From the NCBI GenBank assembly GCA_963691705.1, contig OY829538.1, forward strand, positions 14,782,443 through 14,846,442: a stretch of DNA of 64,000 nt, in the 5' to 3' direction. The stretch is from Viola odorata (lineage: Eukaryota > Streptophyta > Magnoliopsida > Malpighiales > Violaceae). Within the stretch, counting starts at the first letter, position 1. Every line of letters starts with the position of its first letter. A model generated the notes under the pieces. It saw only the letters and a program-made list of their open reading frames with translations. It was not told the DNA's origin and did no database searches. The translations under genes were made by a program, and so were the position numbers. This document shows positions 42,874 through 55,262 of this stretch, piece after piece.

Positions 42874-45664
42874 TAATCGACTGTCGAGGTCGTAAAAAAT
42901 AGTTACAACTTATCCACTACAACAAAAGGATTGTAAATAGTGGTAAGAGGTTTGATCCACCGAGAATGAGTAGTCTAAAAATAAGATAAAGACCAGATGC
43001 AACCAAGAAGGTAAAACAAATAATAGGGGTTTGAGTTTAAGATTTATAAAACAAGAAAATAAGAAGACAAAATAAAATATTTGAGATAAAACAGAGGAAA
43101 ACATATTCCTAGCAAAGACATAAGACAAGGTTATGATTTTATTCATTTGATCATTGATACAAAGATAATTATTTCCATATTCAGAGAACAACTATAGAAT
43201 TCAGTTTCGCTTAAAGCTCCAACTGATGGGTGTCAAATCCGTAAAAAATAATTATTAAATACAACTCACTACTAAGAACAAGTTTAATTGTAAATAGTAA
43301 GTAAGAGGTTCGATCCATAGGGAATACTGGTGTAATTTCCGTGTGTGCTTGTAAAGATCAGGGGTAACACTTAGGTGAAATTGGAGGGTTTTGTTTAAAA
43401 CTAAAAACTAGAAAATAAATAAAGCAAGTAAACAATCTAGGCCATGAAAGTGATTCTTGCTCAAGACTCAGATTAAGGCGAAATTATCAAGTATGAGGGG
43501 AATTCCTAGTAGAGGCTGGCAAGCGATAAGATATGACTAGCAATCATTGACATAGGGGTATTCATCTTCAATCTACAGAGTTGCTATAGGATCAAGGTAC
43601 GCTTATGACCCCTACTTCCCTCTTGTATCAACACCATCTCAGGTACGCTTAGAGATGATGCCTAACCAACTAGCACTTTGTTGGTTAAAGAGTTTACTAA
43701 GATGGCTAATGATTGATTTGGGGGAAGACAACTCCAAACCTAGTATCCTTGGTCGTCAATCGGGACTAAATCAGGTTAACCTTTTACCCTAGCAGTACTC
43801 CGGGCTAGTTCGCGGTAGATCCATCAACGCTAGGTGTCTACTTCGATCCTCTTGGTCAACACCGTGGCCAAGAAGAATGACTGTTGTGATAATCCACTTA
43901 AACCTAGATTGGCCAGATCCAAAATTAAACAGAAAACACAGTGAAGTTATTATGAGATTGGTTAAATGCAGATTTAAAGATTTATACGATCAATTAGGTC
44001 TCATGCAAGCTCACATTCATAATTTAAATGCTTCTATAAAGAATAATTTATTTAGCTACTCATGCTCATATTAAAAACAAACATAAGATATATTGTAATA
44101 AAAGAAATCCTTCGTTTCCGAAAGAGCAAGATGAATTAAGTTTTGCAGAGAAATAACAAGTTTGGATAAAGTCAGAGAGAGTGATTCTCCCTCAAAAACC
44201 TAGGCCGAGAGTATATATAGACTCCTCTACTAATAAAATCTCTAAAAATAAAGATAACTAATTAAATCCTAATTAAACTCTAAAGTGTATCTAATCAATC
44301 TCCTTTTCAAAATAGAAGTCTTCAGGGAAAAGGTAAAGGAGGTTGGTCACAACTCCAACACTCCAGTGGGTAAAATCAACAACCGACATCGTTGTAGGAT
44401 TCTTCTGCCAGTATCGCTGCTCGCCCAAGTAACATCTTCTTGGTTAAAGGAATGGCCAAGAAAGTGGCCAAGAGAGGTGTCTGTCTGCTGGTAGGATTCT
44501 GCCAACATATTGCTCGTCTTGACCAAGAGGCTAGACAAGAAAGATGTCTGCTCCTATCTTATCCTGATTTGACTCGATTCTACTCATTTTTGTGCTTTTG
44601 CTCCATATATTTATTTCCTGCGATAATCAAGGAATTCATATTGGAATCAATAGGAATACCATTCGAAAATGCTTGAAAATATATGGTAAAACCACTGCAA
44701 TTTAGGTTCAATCACCTACTCTCCTCCTATAGCAAATTACCTAAAGGTATGCTTATCAGGGAATCCTAACCTCTCTAGCAACCCTTAGGTATGCTTGTAA
44801 GATTTAACTAGAGTGATTGATGAAGATTAAGGAAAAACTATTCTAGGGCAAGATCTAGGACGCCTAACTCTTTAACCAAAATCCATTGATCTTTAACCCT
44901 AGGCAAACCTAGGTACTTGTCTACTGTACTCGATTCACACGTGATTACAGATGCACTACTCAAGTTGACTGTAATTACTCAGGCTTAATCTAGACTGATC
45001 TGATCATAAACAAAGCAAGAATAATATTAATAATAAAATAGAGATCAATAGAATACGAACAAAGAAAATATGAAGAACAAATTAGATCTCACAAAAAAAT
45101 AAATCATAAACCTTTATTGTCTTTGCTAGGAATGACATAAATTAGCTAGAAATAAAAGATATAATAAAAAGAGTAAAAGATGAACTCCTCATCTTTGTCT
45201 TCCCAAGCAGGAAGACGAAGAGATGAGAGAAAACCAGCAAAGAAAGCTGCAGAATTTGATACCCTAAAAGAGTTCTGAGTTGGGTGTGAAAGAATTATTG
45301 CTTTCTAAAGTTAGGAAGAGTTTAAATGGAGTTTTTCTTCCTTCTAAAAATTCCTAAAACCACTCTTGCGATCATATCTTATCTCCTGGATAAAAGATAG
45401 AGTCAATCCCGAGATTATAGCCTTCCTTAGCTGTCAAAACACCTCCTTCCTTCTCTCCAGAAATCTATCTCGCGCAGTCAACCTAGTTCTTGGCCTAGAA
45501 CTAGAATTCTACTCTAGAACTGCTTCTTTTAGCTTCTTTTCTTCAAATGCTTCTCAAATTCCCCATTCTACAAAAAGGAATAAAAATGGGATCTTTTCAG
45601 TAGAATCATCATCTAAAATGTAAACAAATAGAAAATGTTTAACATCAAATTATGCACTCAATCA
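42874..45664 (-). repeat. LTR L1, Athila-like solo LTR inside the mariner transposase
   Basis: On the minus strand it starts TGATTGAGTGCATAATTTG and ends at TAATCG (plus), a decayed TGATGG. The flanks are CGCAC and CACAC (one mismatch), and the mariner frame resumes exactly across them. Its start matches solo LTR O. It is itself interrupted by LTR L2. Confidence 0.75.
43224..44629 (-). repeat. LTR L2, Athila-like, inserted in L1 (right end uncertain)
   Basis: The left end TGATGGGTGTCAAATCCG is clear and parallels the ends of O and L1. The right end is placed at about 44629 (...GATAATCA) from the usual 1.4 kb length; no TSD matches, so it may be off by 100 bases. It contains a TATATATAG box near 44212 (plus strand), which does not suit the minus orientation. 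Confidence 0.5.
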
Positions 45665-46101
45665 CACACATAAGTGAGGATGATCCTGATTTTGCTGCTT
45701 CTACTACTAACCTTGGTCTAAATATTAAATTGACTAACCAGCCCCATAATTCCCCATATTTAAGTGTCCTTGATTTGCGCTTTTTTAGTGTCATCCAATC
45801 TTTGCAAAGCAAGGAATGTGCGACTATAGTAGATGATCTTATGGTTGTAGTTTTCAAAGCATATGATGAATATTCAGTGGATTCCTCAAATAAAATTTTC
45901 CTTACTTACCAAACATGTATGACTAAAGTTATCAAGAAATTAAGGTCTAATAGGTACAAAATTCCTCATGTAAAAAAAGTTAAACTACTTTGCCAAGGGA
46001 GACTTCCACTCTTATACATTGTGACCCAACTTCTGTCACAAAGGCTTATCAACATTTGGAAGAACTTCAGTCATAAGGTGAGTCTTATTTCTGATTTTTA
46101 G
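45665..46101 (+). pseudogene. Mariner transposase, C-terminal part
   Basis: It continues the transposase after the inserted LTR: THISEDDPDF, GLNIKLTNQPHNSPYLSVLDL, FFSVIQSLQ, IFLTYQTCMTKVIKKL, YKIPHVKK. Plant mariners have PPNSPDLN here, with the third catalytic Asp. In this copy that position is Tyr (SPYLS), so catalysis would be lost even without the other lesions. About 146 residues are open. Confidence 0.85.
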
Positions 46102-46292
46102 TTTGTCTAAAATTGATTTGCCTTTTGTTTTTAGAGTACTTCTATCATATAGTAACTCTTTTTTTAAAAAAAATTATAAAAATTGATATGCATTTTAGTT
46201 TCAGAGTAATGTTATTTTTTTTCGTATTGAAAGTCTTGTTCTGTTTGGAGTATTATATTTTCAATTTTTAAAAAAAAATCTAAACTACTGTG

Positions 46293-47622
46293 TGATATGA
46301 TGCATTTTGTGCTATTTTTCCACTCTTTTCCTAGCTCATTTTGATCATGATGCTACTTATCCTTTCTTGTTTTCACACTATTTAGCAGATCAGAGCTTTT
46401 GGAAAGGAAATATCGAAAAGATGCATTTTTCATGGATTCTGGGCGGATTTGAGCAGCGAGGCCTTGTAGCAGTTGGCAGACAGCATCAAGCAGCAGCTTG
46501 CCCCTGCATATGTACGCACGCAGCAACAAAGGACTAAAGCGCGAACATGGAAACTCTCTTTTTAAGGGAATTAGCTGATCCGTTCCAATCAATTCTAATC
46601 TCTCCCATTTTGGCAAGAAGAGATCCTGAGATCAACTCCAATTAAATTAGGATTTCCCTTTTATTAATTTCTATTTTGGGAATTTCCCTTTTTTGCAATT
46701 TTCTCTTTTAAAACCCTTTTAGTTTTGAGGGTTTAGACGACTTCTTCCACTTTGGGGATTTTGGAACATCATCTCGGCCGCTGGCACTCTTCTTCTCTAT
46801 TCAATAAACTGGAGATTTACTCCGGCCGGTTCTTCATCTTCTCTTTTCTTTATGCAATTTTGTTTATTTATTTACTTTAATTCCAATATGAGTGGCTAAG
46901 CTCATTTTTTCTTGGTAGGATCATCAAGGGTTGCTTAAGAAGGCTGTGAGGTCGAATTGAAATCATTATATTACTGGTTTATATTTATTTACTTAATATT
47001 TTCTTGTCAATTCTACTCGGACTACTTCTAGCCTGATCAACTAGCTGTTTGCCCTAGGCGATTAAAGTCATCACTGTGGTTATAACTAACGCGAAGCTGC
47101 AGGGTAAAGTAGACGACCAATCAGAGTCATCATGTCGCTGGTCCCATCTGATTGGGTTAAGTAAGTAATCAGGGTAGAGCCTCGAACGTACTGAGTGCTA
47201 GCGGGACGGAAAAGCATCAAGACTACTCCATAAATGTACCATGGAGTAGCTTCTCGTACGAAAGGAAGCAGGGGACCTAAACGTACCTGGTCCCTATAGC
47301 GCGTCTATCAGCGAGGGGTAGAAGATCATTGCATCAATGATCAGCTGACTTTGAAAGCAGCCAGAGATAGATTCCTACTGGGGACTTTTCTCTCTATTGA
47401 TCTCTCATTACATTTTATTTCTGTTTGTTACTGTTTTCTTAGATATTAATCAACAAACTGTTGAAAACCCCCCGTTACTTGTTACTGTTTTGATCTGTTT
47501 GCCCTCGCTGCACAACACAAGACAGTGTCTACCTTAGTCTCTGTGGATCGACCCTGTACCACTATACACAGTTTAATTGTGCACTTGTTACAGGATATAT
47601 ATATTATTTTTTAGGTGTATCA
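46293..47622 (+). repeat. LTR K, Athila-like, plus strand (1330 bp)
   Basis: TGATATGATGCATTTTGTGC at the start and GGTGTATCA at the end. Internal words (GAGTGGCTAAGCTCA, CTCCGGCCGG) are shared with element B LTRs, and the start is like that of J. The flanks CTGTG and ATAGC do not match, so it may be one end of a deleted element rather than a clean solo LTR. Confidence 0.65.
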
Positions 47623-49320
47623 ATAGCACGCCACTATGACTTCAACTAAGAGTGGAGATGGTGTCTAAACCACTATTGTGAAGCGTCAATTTATCAATCA
47701 ATTTAAAGGGTTTTGAAGCATCAATCTATCAATCCATTTAAAGTGTCACTGTTTCACCCATCTGGAAGTATAGTAAGAGCCCCTTATCGATTTTGTTTTG
47801 CATCCTCCATTTTTATATTTCTTAGATTTGCATTAAAAAATATCCTTCCATTTCTCTTTGCATTCTCATTCAATCCTAATAGATCTAGCTGTTGTCCAAA
47901 CTATACTCGCAAATGCTAGTGGAGTTGGAGGCAATATCACCGATAACACTATTATTTTGGAGAACAAGACTGCGCACAACTTACAAACCCATAGGAATCA
48001 AGAAGTCGAGCTCTAATAGAGGAAAATTGATGTCTACTTTTATAATGACAACGAGCATGTTGTTCATGTTGTGGACACTATATGAGATGCCTTGAGTGTT
48101 TTGCAATTTGCTATTGTGCAAATGGAGCATAAGCACCAGCTCATTAATCTACCTCTTGTTGTTGCGACAAATTCTGCCAATGTTGTTGACAACTATGCAA
48201 AATTGAGTCATAGAAATTCATAGGAACCCTTAGATTGAACTATCATCAATTTCCTTTTTAGTAGTTGGGTTTTTTTTATTGCATGTGTCTCTATTCATCA
48301 TCTCGAGTCTGATTAGGGTTTGTTTTTCTTGTTTTAAGTCTAGCTATGGTCTATGTTTTTTGTTTTGACAAGAATCAGATGTATGTTTTCAGTTAATACA
48401 ATTTTTTTAGTATTTTTTGTTAATGATCTAACAAGTCACTTTGCCTATTTCAAGATTTAATTTACATTTTACTGGATTTATGATGGATATTTCATGATTT
48501 ATGTAGTCTTTGTTCTTACTTTTGGTTTGTGTGCACTTTTAGTGTGGCCTAGAATGGAAAACAAAGTGTAACCTCTTTAAGTAAAATGCAAAGGAAAAAG
48601 GAAAGATGGATTGAGCTTCATTATAAAATCATAAATTTTGAAAATTGTTCGATTACACTACAATTAGGAATCTTAGAAAAAAAGAAAAGATAGATTGAGC
48701 TTGTTTGGAGAAACACAAAATTAAAAAACTGGATGATTCATTACTTCAGTCAAGAATAAAATATTTTGGCCACAATATTGTTACCTTTTCAATTAAAATA
48801 CTAAAAATATTTTTCACTTTTCAAGTACTCCAACTGACATTACAATATTGAGCTGTAATGCACAAAAACTAAAACGCAAAATTAACATGTCAATATTGAG
48901 ATTGCATACACAAAAACTAAAACTAAAACAACACAGTATAATAATAAGACTCAAAAATTAAAACTAAAACAAAGTATAATAATATTGAAATTGAGTACAC
49001 AAAAACTAAAACTACAACAGAGTATAAAAAAACTTCAAAGTCTAGTTGCTTCTTCAAATCCAAAATTACATAAAGAGAGATGCCTATTTGAAATTATTAT
49101 ACCTCGATAATAGGCAGAGAACTTATCTCTAATCCAGAAGTAGCAACGGACTTCTTAATCAATATTGATGAACTGATTTTCTCAGGAAAAATAACATACA
49201 ATTAATTATTGTTGTTATTTGCTGAATGGATTGAGTAAGTGTAAAGTGTAGCCTTAATTGCAATTTTACATTGAAAGTACAAAACGTCATTTGTTGTGTG
49301 AAATTCTACTCCTTTCTAAA
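47623..49320. other. 3' part of the mariner element, no gene seen
   Basis: AT-rich with short frames only. Near 47900-48200 one frame gives TILANASGVGGNITDN and later HVVHVVDTI with stops; I do not recognise it. Near 48850-49020 the phrase ACACAAAAACTAAAAC recurs several times. Confidence 0.4.
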
Positions 49321-49347
49321 CGTTATTTTTAAGAGTGGTAGAGAATA

Positions 49348-50032
49348 AGTCGTATTATTGAATATTATAAAATATATTTTTTTTTAAAGTATGAACTTAA
49401 AGTCAATTGAGGATGGAGTCGACTCGGGGTCTCGACTCCAACTGTTGGAACTATTCGGAAATAAAGAAGTTAGCAGCTAGCTATCTTATTCCTATTCATG
49501 TCTGAAATAAGGTGGGGACTTGTACGCGATGTGAAGAAAAGTAGTATTGCCGCATAAGGCGAAACATGGGGGGGGGGGGGTGGGGGTGGTGGGGTGTGGT
49601 CCATTGTGGAATGTGGCCCGAGTGGGTGGGGAGTGTATCAATTGTCATGCAACCTTGTCACGTCATATCATTTTCCCAAGCATGATCTTAGATCTATATT
49701 GCTCATTAATTTACCTGTCCATATTCCTTTTTCTTTTTTTTTTGTTGGTCGATCATATTCCTCTATATCCATTAATAATGCATACTACCACTTGCCTCAT
49801 GTACGTTAGGACAAATTATATAAAATAATTGTATACTAAAAAATATTTTATTTTTTCCCTTATAATTTAAAATCGTGTGATATAAATTACTTTTCTAAAA
49901 GTTACAATTCTAACATTTATAATATAATAAAAAATAAAAAATTTATGAAATTTGGAGTGAAATGTAACAAATATAAGCAACACATAACAAAAAAAATTAG
50001 TTTAAATTTAATTTACAATTTATTTTAATTTC
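49348..50032. other. Non-coding, with a G-rich run
   Basis: 49568-49600 is mostly G (a run of about 12 G, then GTGGGGTG). Nothing else is supported. Confidence 0.4.
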
Positions 50033-50102
50033 TACTCCCTCTGTCCACAAATAATTGTCTTTCTGAAAAATTAATTTTTAGTAAAGTAAACACTAAAAAG
50101 TC

Positions 50103-50867
50103 GACCTCGAGATCAAACACTTTGGTAATCGCAGCAATGAAGTGCTCTATTCTTGTTGGAGCAGGTTGTCTCCTCATCGGGTGGAGTTCATGGTCTGGTT
50201 GGCCTTGCAAGATAAGCTGGTCACCCGGAGCTTCCTGCGGAGGAGGCACTTGATAGTGGAGGGGGACAGTATGTGCCCCTTGTGTTTGAATTGTGAGGAA
50301 GACCCAGACCATTTGCTGCTTCACTGTCGAGTTTCAGGACGGGTTTGGGATTATGTTATGAACTGGGCGGGAGTGACGTGGGTGATCCCTGGTTCTTTGG
50401 CGGCCCTATGGTCCTGTTGGGAGGACCTGCCTGGTCTCATGTTGTCGAAGGCCAAAACCATGTGGAAATCTCTGCTCTACACTATCCTGTGGTCGATTTG
50501 GATCCAACGGAATGGGGTGATATTTAATAACAGCGTCTATTGCGAGTTTCGTACGCTCAACATCATATTTGCCACTTGGCAGCAGTGGCTTCACAGCCGA
50601 GATCATACTTTCCCTTATTCCTCCATGCAAATGCTCCTCTCTTCTGCTTGGCTGCGTGTCTGGGGGCGTGGTGATGAGAGATAGGTGGGCCTGAGTCGCG
50701 TTGTCCTATTGTAGAGGGTGGATTAGTTCTGGGTTGGGGGAGCAGCAGCTGTGTCTGCTGCCTTTGTCTTTGTTTTTCTGGGTTTGGCATCTTGCCAGCT
50801 TGTATTCTGCCTCGTCATTGGGCTTCATGACATTTTATATTTAATGCAATCAGCCTATTAAAAAAAA
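50103..50867 (+). mobile_element. 5'-truncated LINE (non-LTR retrotransposon), TSD about 14 bp
   Basis: AAACACTAAAAAGTC occurs at 50088-50102 and again at 50868-50882. The insert ends in a run of A (from about 50859). Long TSD, poly-A tail and 5' truncation are the marks of target-primed insertion. The only coding part left is the C-terminal zf-RVT region. Confidence 0.9.
50142..50684 (+). CDS. LINE ORF2 C-terminus, zf-RVT zinc-binding domain
   Basis: An open frame of 180 codons without its true start (the element is 5'-truncated; the frame is already open at 50103). It matches the plant zf-RVT domain found after reverse transcriptase in LINEs: SPHRVEFMVWLALQDKLVTR, LRRRHLIVEGDSMCPLC, ENCEEDPDHLLLHC-like text with Cys-X2-Cys and His-X4-Cys ligands (CPLC, HLLLHC), and VWDYVMNWAG. 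It ends WLRVWGRGDER with TAG at 50682. There are no stops or shifts, so the insertion looks fairly young. Alone it has no known enzymatic activity. Confidence 0.9.
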   Translation: MLYSCWSRLSPHRVEFMVWLALQDKLVTRSFLRRRHLIVEGDSMCPLCLNCEEDPDHLLLHCRVSGRVWDYVMNWAGVTWVIPGSLAALWSCWEDLPGLMLSKAKTMWKSLLYTILWSIWIQRNGVIFNNSVYCEFRTLNIIFATWQQWLHSRDHTFPYSSMQMLLSSAWLRVWGRGDER

Positions 50868-50943
50868 AAACACTAAAAAGTCAAGTAAAGTGTACAGTAA
50901 ATTTCAATAGAAAAATGACAGTTATTCGTGGATGGAGTGAGTA

Positions 50944-52513
50944 ATTTTTAATATTTTAAAAAATATATTTTATTTTTTTTGAATTGAACTCTCCTATATT
51001 TGTTATATTTTATCTCAAATTTGCATATTTTTATCAAAAAGTTACCATTTTTTAAACTTTTTAACTATTACAAATGTTAAAATTGTAACTTTCCGAAGAC
51101 TATAAAGAATTTATATTGTAAATTTCAGGAGACTAAGTGAAACATTTAGTAACTATATCCTTTTTTATATAGGGTAACATTATTTTGTAATATTTGTGGC
51201 AAGATGTGTTTTTCTCTCAATTTCACCTCCATTTATGCTTCCTTTTCAAAACTCATCTCCACTTCAAGTTTTAAAGTTAAATGTTGTTAAATTTACTCTC
51301 TTTCCTTCTTCTCTTATATACAATAAAAATTATTAATACAATAAAAAGTAAAAAATACAAGAATTGTTTAGATAAATATTCCTTTTTTGGTATTCAAACT
51401 TATAGTATCTTTATTGTGGAGTCTTAATAAATATTTTAAAAGTAAACTAGGACAATAGATAAAAATACTTTTTAATTATAATAAAAAAAAGTATAATTAA
51501 TACACAAAACCTTAAAAAAGAAAAGGAAAAAAAAGAATGCGTGAAACCTCCCAAAATTCTACCTAAAGTTACCGGTAACCCACCGGCCCTAACAAACCTT
51601 CCCACCCCTCTACATTATTTCCTATCGTGACGTAATTTCTCTTTATGTTGAGAGTTTTTTTTATAGATCATCTAATATTCAGATCTTTTTTTGGGTTTGA
51701 TTAATTTCAGAATCTCATCGTGAGAGATCTTTACAGCTCTTTAGGTCAAATAAGAATTCAAGTAAATAATATCATTGGATATTTCAAAGCAAATACTATC
51801 CCCTAAGACTCAAAACTCGATACCTCAAAGGAAATTAGTCGAGTTCTTGCTATTCCAATTGCATTCCCATTAGTTACATTGAGAGTTTCCCTAATCATAT
51901 CGTTGTTGAATCTCTTTGGTGGATGATCACAAGTTATTTGGCATTGTGGGATTCTCGCAAGTATGGAGAGGCGTCGTATCCCTAATCCTGACAGGAGGGA
52001 TTCGAGACATTTAGATCAGGTTTTTTTAATGGTTTTTTTTAATATTTTCCTAAATAGTTTCTAAAAAATTCTGTCACAGGGACGGTACCATATCTTTTTA
52101 CATTTTCCTTCAATATTTTTTATCATTTTTTTCCATTTTTAACTATTAAAAAGGTAAAATTATATATATTTTTATAGAAAATTATAGGATTGGTATTATA
52201 ATTTCAAAAAATAAAAACCAAAGTGAAAGATTATAGAATCTATAGGTATTTTTATATACCTTATAATTTATATCTTTCTGCAGAGTTTGTCATCTTTCAA
52301 ATGGATGAAATTGATGGATCCGGCTCCTCTCCATTTAGAGCCTATTGCATGTGTATAGTTGAGAAATCCTAGCCACACAAATACCCTAAAATTAATTAGT
52401 GCCGGCTGACAATAGGATCCTAGCTACGTCACTGTTGTCAATTAAAGTGCAACGATTTTAAAATATATGTTTTCTTATCATTGACAGTTAATCATTCAAT
52501 AACTTTAAAATAT
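50944..52513. other. AT-rich non-coding DNA
   Basis: No coding signal. 52390-52455 is repeated after the hAT element at 54980-55045. Confidence 0.5.
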
Positions 52514-53280
52514 GAAATTACCAGTGTTATGAGAACCGGATCGGACAGCGAACCGAAAATAAAAATTTAGTGGTTTAACCGGGTTGAATCGGGTTTGACC
52601 GGATTATAATTGTCGGTCCGTTCGGAACCGTTCACACATTAAACCGGTAAATCTTAGACTATTAAACCGGATTGAACCGGATTGAACTGGCTGGTTTTTT
52701 TACTATAGCATTTTATAATATATCAAAATAAAGTATATCAAGTAGATCAAAAGTTGAAAATAAAGAAATTATCTAACATTCAAATAAAATGATATTCAAA
52801 ATTCAAACACACTTAAATATTCAAATTACTTTTGTTTATAAACTTCCCGAAACAATAACCTAGTACAACACTATAAATTTACTAATATAATTTCGAATTT
52901 CAGGGTATTTAGTATTGGACGAAGAAGTAAGTCGTTATTTTTCTTTAAATTTTATTTGCCGGTTTTATTGTTCCGGTCCCGTAGGTGCACATCTCTGCTG
53001 TGCCCTTTTTCATCTTTTTAATAAATCTAATCAGCTTATACAAAACAAAATATAAAAATTATAATAAAATAAATTGATCGAAGAAATAAATTAATAATAA
53101 TGAAAACTAGTGGCAACCGATTAATTTATAAAATTGTTTTTTTTACAATATTTTTTAGTAAAGTTTTTTTCCCAATTCACAATTACTCATATATTATTTA
53201 TATATGGAAGACGTAATTAGCCATTTATTTCCAATAGTTGACTCATCAAAAGTAAGTATACTACTCAAGGAAACCAAATA

Positions 53281-53506
53281 TTCTCATTGTTCTTAAAAAA
53301 AATAACGTCCAAATTCCTTTTACGAGAATTAAGGAATGAATTTGTTTATATTTTCGATCTATGTCTAACCAATTACATCCAATAACTCTAGCAAATATAA
53401 CCAATCAATATTGATTTTTATTTTACAATACATTGAAAATGATGAAAATGATATTTATTTAAGAATATAAAAAATCGAGAGTCATTTTTTTTTAGAACAA
53501 AGGGAG
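53281..53506. mobile_element. Stowaway-type MITE inside the hAT element, TSD TA
   Basis: Left TTCTCATTGTTCTTAAAAAAA; right end complement CTCCCTTTGTTCTAAAAAAAA; TA on both sides (53279, 53507). 226 bp, AT-rich, no coding region. Confidence 0.8.
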
Positions 53507-54049
53507 TACTAATAATGATGATGATGATGATGATGGTTGTCATGGAAGCCAATATTATTATTAGTATCATGATAACAAAGAATTTATTATAGCTTGTTTT
53601 TAACAACGACAAATTATAATAACTTTTTAATCCATTAGAATTAAGATTGAATGACTCCTCTTCCCTCCTTGCCTAGATATAATAATAAATAGTATTTGAC
53701 AATTTTTACTCCCCAAAATACTCATTCCAAACAATCCCTTAAAAATTATCACATATATAGTGTATGTTTTGTTATAATGATTTATCAAAATAATAGTAAA
53801 ATATAGTATCAACTATAGTCAAAACTATAAATATTTTTTTCTTTTTATAAACAAAAAAAGATTCGAATTTAAATTTTTACCGATATTTTTATCACCAATA
53901 AATAAACGTACTTATTGGTTAAAAAGATTTAATAAGTAAATAAATAAATAAATGGAGTGAAGCCAAAATTAAAGGATAATGAATATATATAAAAATCTTA
54001 AAAGACAAACTATTTTCTTACTAATACATAAAAATAAAATGACAACAAT

Positions 54050-54560
54050 GATTGATAATAATAATTACAAATTTATGTCTCATTTCCTTCCTTCCGCCTT
54101 TCCCTTTCTTCCTCGTGCTTCCTCCTTCTCCTCCTCCTTCCTTTCTTGCTCCTCTGCTTCGCTAACAAAATTCAACGCAACAACCAAACCAAACCAATCG
54201 AAAAACCCTTTAGATCTGAAATTTCAAAAAAATATCCTTACGATTTCTCCAACTTCTTCCCAAAATTTAGCGCTCCATTTTCTTCTCTTTTCTTTTTTTT
54301 TAATTTGGATGATGAGCAGCGAGGGAGATCCGACGATGGTGATGTTGGGTTCAGGGAAGAGGATGCGGCGGTGTGGTGTTGGAGCAGCGGGATCGGCTGT
54401 GGCATCGTGGCTGGGCGGTGGTGGCTGCTGGGTGACTTTTGGTGGCTGTAGAGCAGCGGCGATTTGGTGAGGAGATCGGTTGGGCTGTGATTTTGTTGGC
54501 TGTGATGATTTTGTTGGCCGCTCACCGCCGCTCTAGGGTTTGGTTTGGGTAAATATTAGT
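54050..54560. other. Gene-like GC-rich segment in the hAT element
   Basis: A CT-rich stretch resembling a plant 5' UTR (54080-54200), then ATGATGAGCAGCGAGG and a Gly/Ala-rich frame on plus (to 54470). An equally long Ser/His/Pro-rich frame lies on minus. It could be a captured host exon or the start of the lost transposase gene; I cannot tell which. A palindromic AAACGGCGTCGTTT word lies near 54700 and again, complemented, near 54735. Confidence 0.3.
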
Positions 54561-54913
54561 TTGGATTTGGTTGCTGCTCTGCTGCTGTGTGAAAGAAGAA
54601 AGGAAATTAAAAGTTTTGGGCAAAGGAAATTCGTGAAAGTGAAGAAGACTGAACGAGGCGTCATTTTTTACCTCTGATGGGCTCAAGGCCCGTGTCAAAA
54701 CGGCGTCGTTTGGGCCCATGGGCCGTGTCAAAACGACGCCGTTTTGACAAGGGATCAAACCGGACAGTTTGGTTGAAAACCGACCGGTTCACCGGATGGC
54801 TAAAAACCGACCGATTCGTTCGGTCCGACTCGAGTCAGAGGCCAATCCGGTCCAAAAGTTTAATCGGACTGGAAAGGTCAAAATGGTCCGGTTCTGATAA
54901 CCAGGGAAATTAC

Positions 54914-55262
54914 ATCATGGATAATTTTAAATTTTAGTTTTTAATTATATTATATTTTTTAATTTTTAATTAATTCTTTAATAAAATTAATTAGTGCCCC
55001 TGAGTTTGGGGTTTTGGCTCTGCCACTGTTGTCAATTAAAGTGCAACATTACTCAAAATAATAATAATTAAAGTGTAACCATTAATCAATTCTGGTCATG
55101 TTCACTTGCATTTAAAATCTTAACAATAATAATATAGATAGTTTAATTTCACTAGCAATTAATTATTTTTCAATTTAGAATATTGTTTTAAATGTACACA
55201 TATTTTTAAAAATAAGTTTAATAAATTAAAATTTTGAAAAATATTAAAGTTTTCCATTAAAT
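54914..55262. other. Non-coding flank with a direct repeat
   Basis: Contains CACTGTTGTCAATTAAAGTG, also at 52430, as part of a roughly 65-base repeat that brackets the hAT insertion. Confidence 0.5.

Larger units (their letters stand above)
41483..49345 (+). mobile_element. Plant mariner-like element (Tc1/mariner), interrupted by LTRs
   Basis: The left end (TA at 41481, then CTCCCTCCCACTTTTAAAAAATG) and the right end (49321-49345, complement TTCTCTACCACTCTTAAAAATAACG, then TA) form degenerate Stowaway/mariner-type TIRs. Transposase coding sequence lies at 42146-42873 and 45665-46100. Between and after them Athila-like LTRs are inserted. The remaining 3' part (47623-49320) has no clear frame. 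The element is clearly dead. Confidence 0.8.
50035..50941. mobile_element. Stowaway MITE (about 130 bp) split by a LINE, TSD TA
   Basis: Ends CTCCCTCTGTCCACAAATAA and, complemented from the right, CTCACTCCATCCACGAATAA, with TA on each side (50033, 50942). Removing the LINE and one TSD copy leaves a compact MITE of about 130 bases. Confidence 0.9.
52522..54905. mobile_element. Non-autonomous hAT element, TSD GAAATTAC
   Basis: A perfect 8-base TSD (52514-52521, 54906-54913) and imperfect TIRs: CAGTGTTATGAGAACCGGA at left and, complemented from the right, CCTGGTTATCAGAACCGGA. Both subterminal regions (52540-52690, 54750-54895) are packed with ACCGG/CCGGT words, the usual layout of transposase-binding motifs. 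No hAT transposase is present. Confidence 0.88.

Noticed and set aside
44600..44700. Exact right end and TSD of LTR L2
   Set aside because: Candidate ends (44629 and near 44650) lack a matching copy of the left flank CCAAC.
47623..47640. TSD for LTR K
   Set aside because: The bases flanking 46293 and 47622 do not match at any length of 4-6, so no duplication is claimed.
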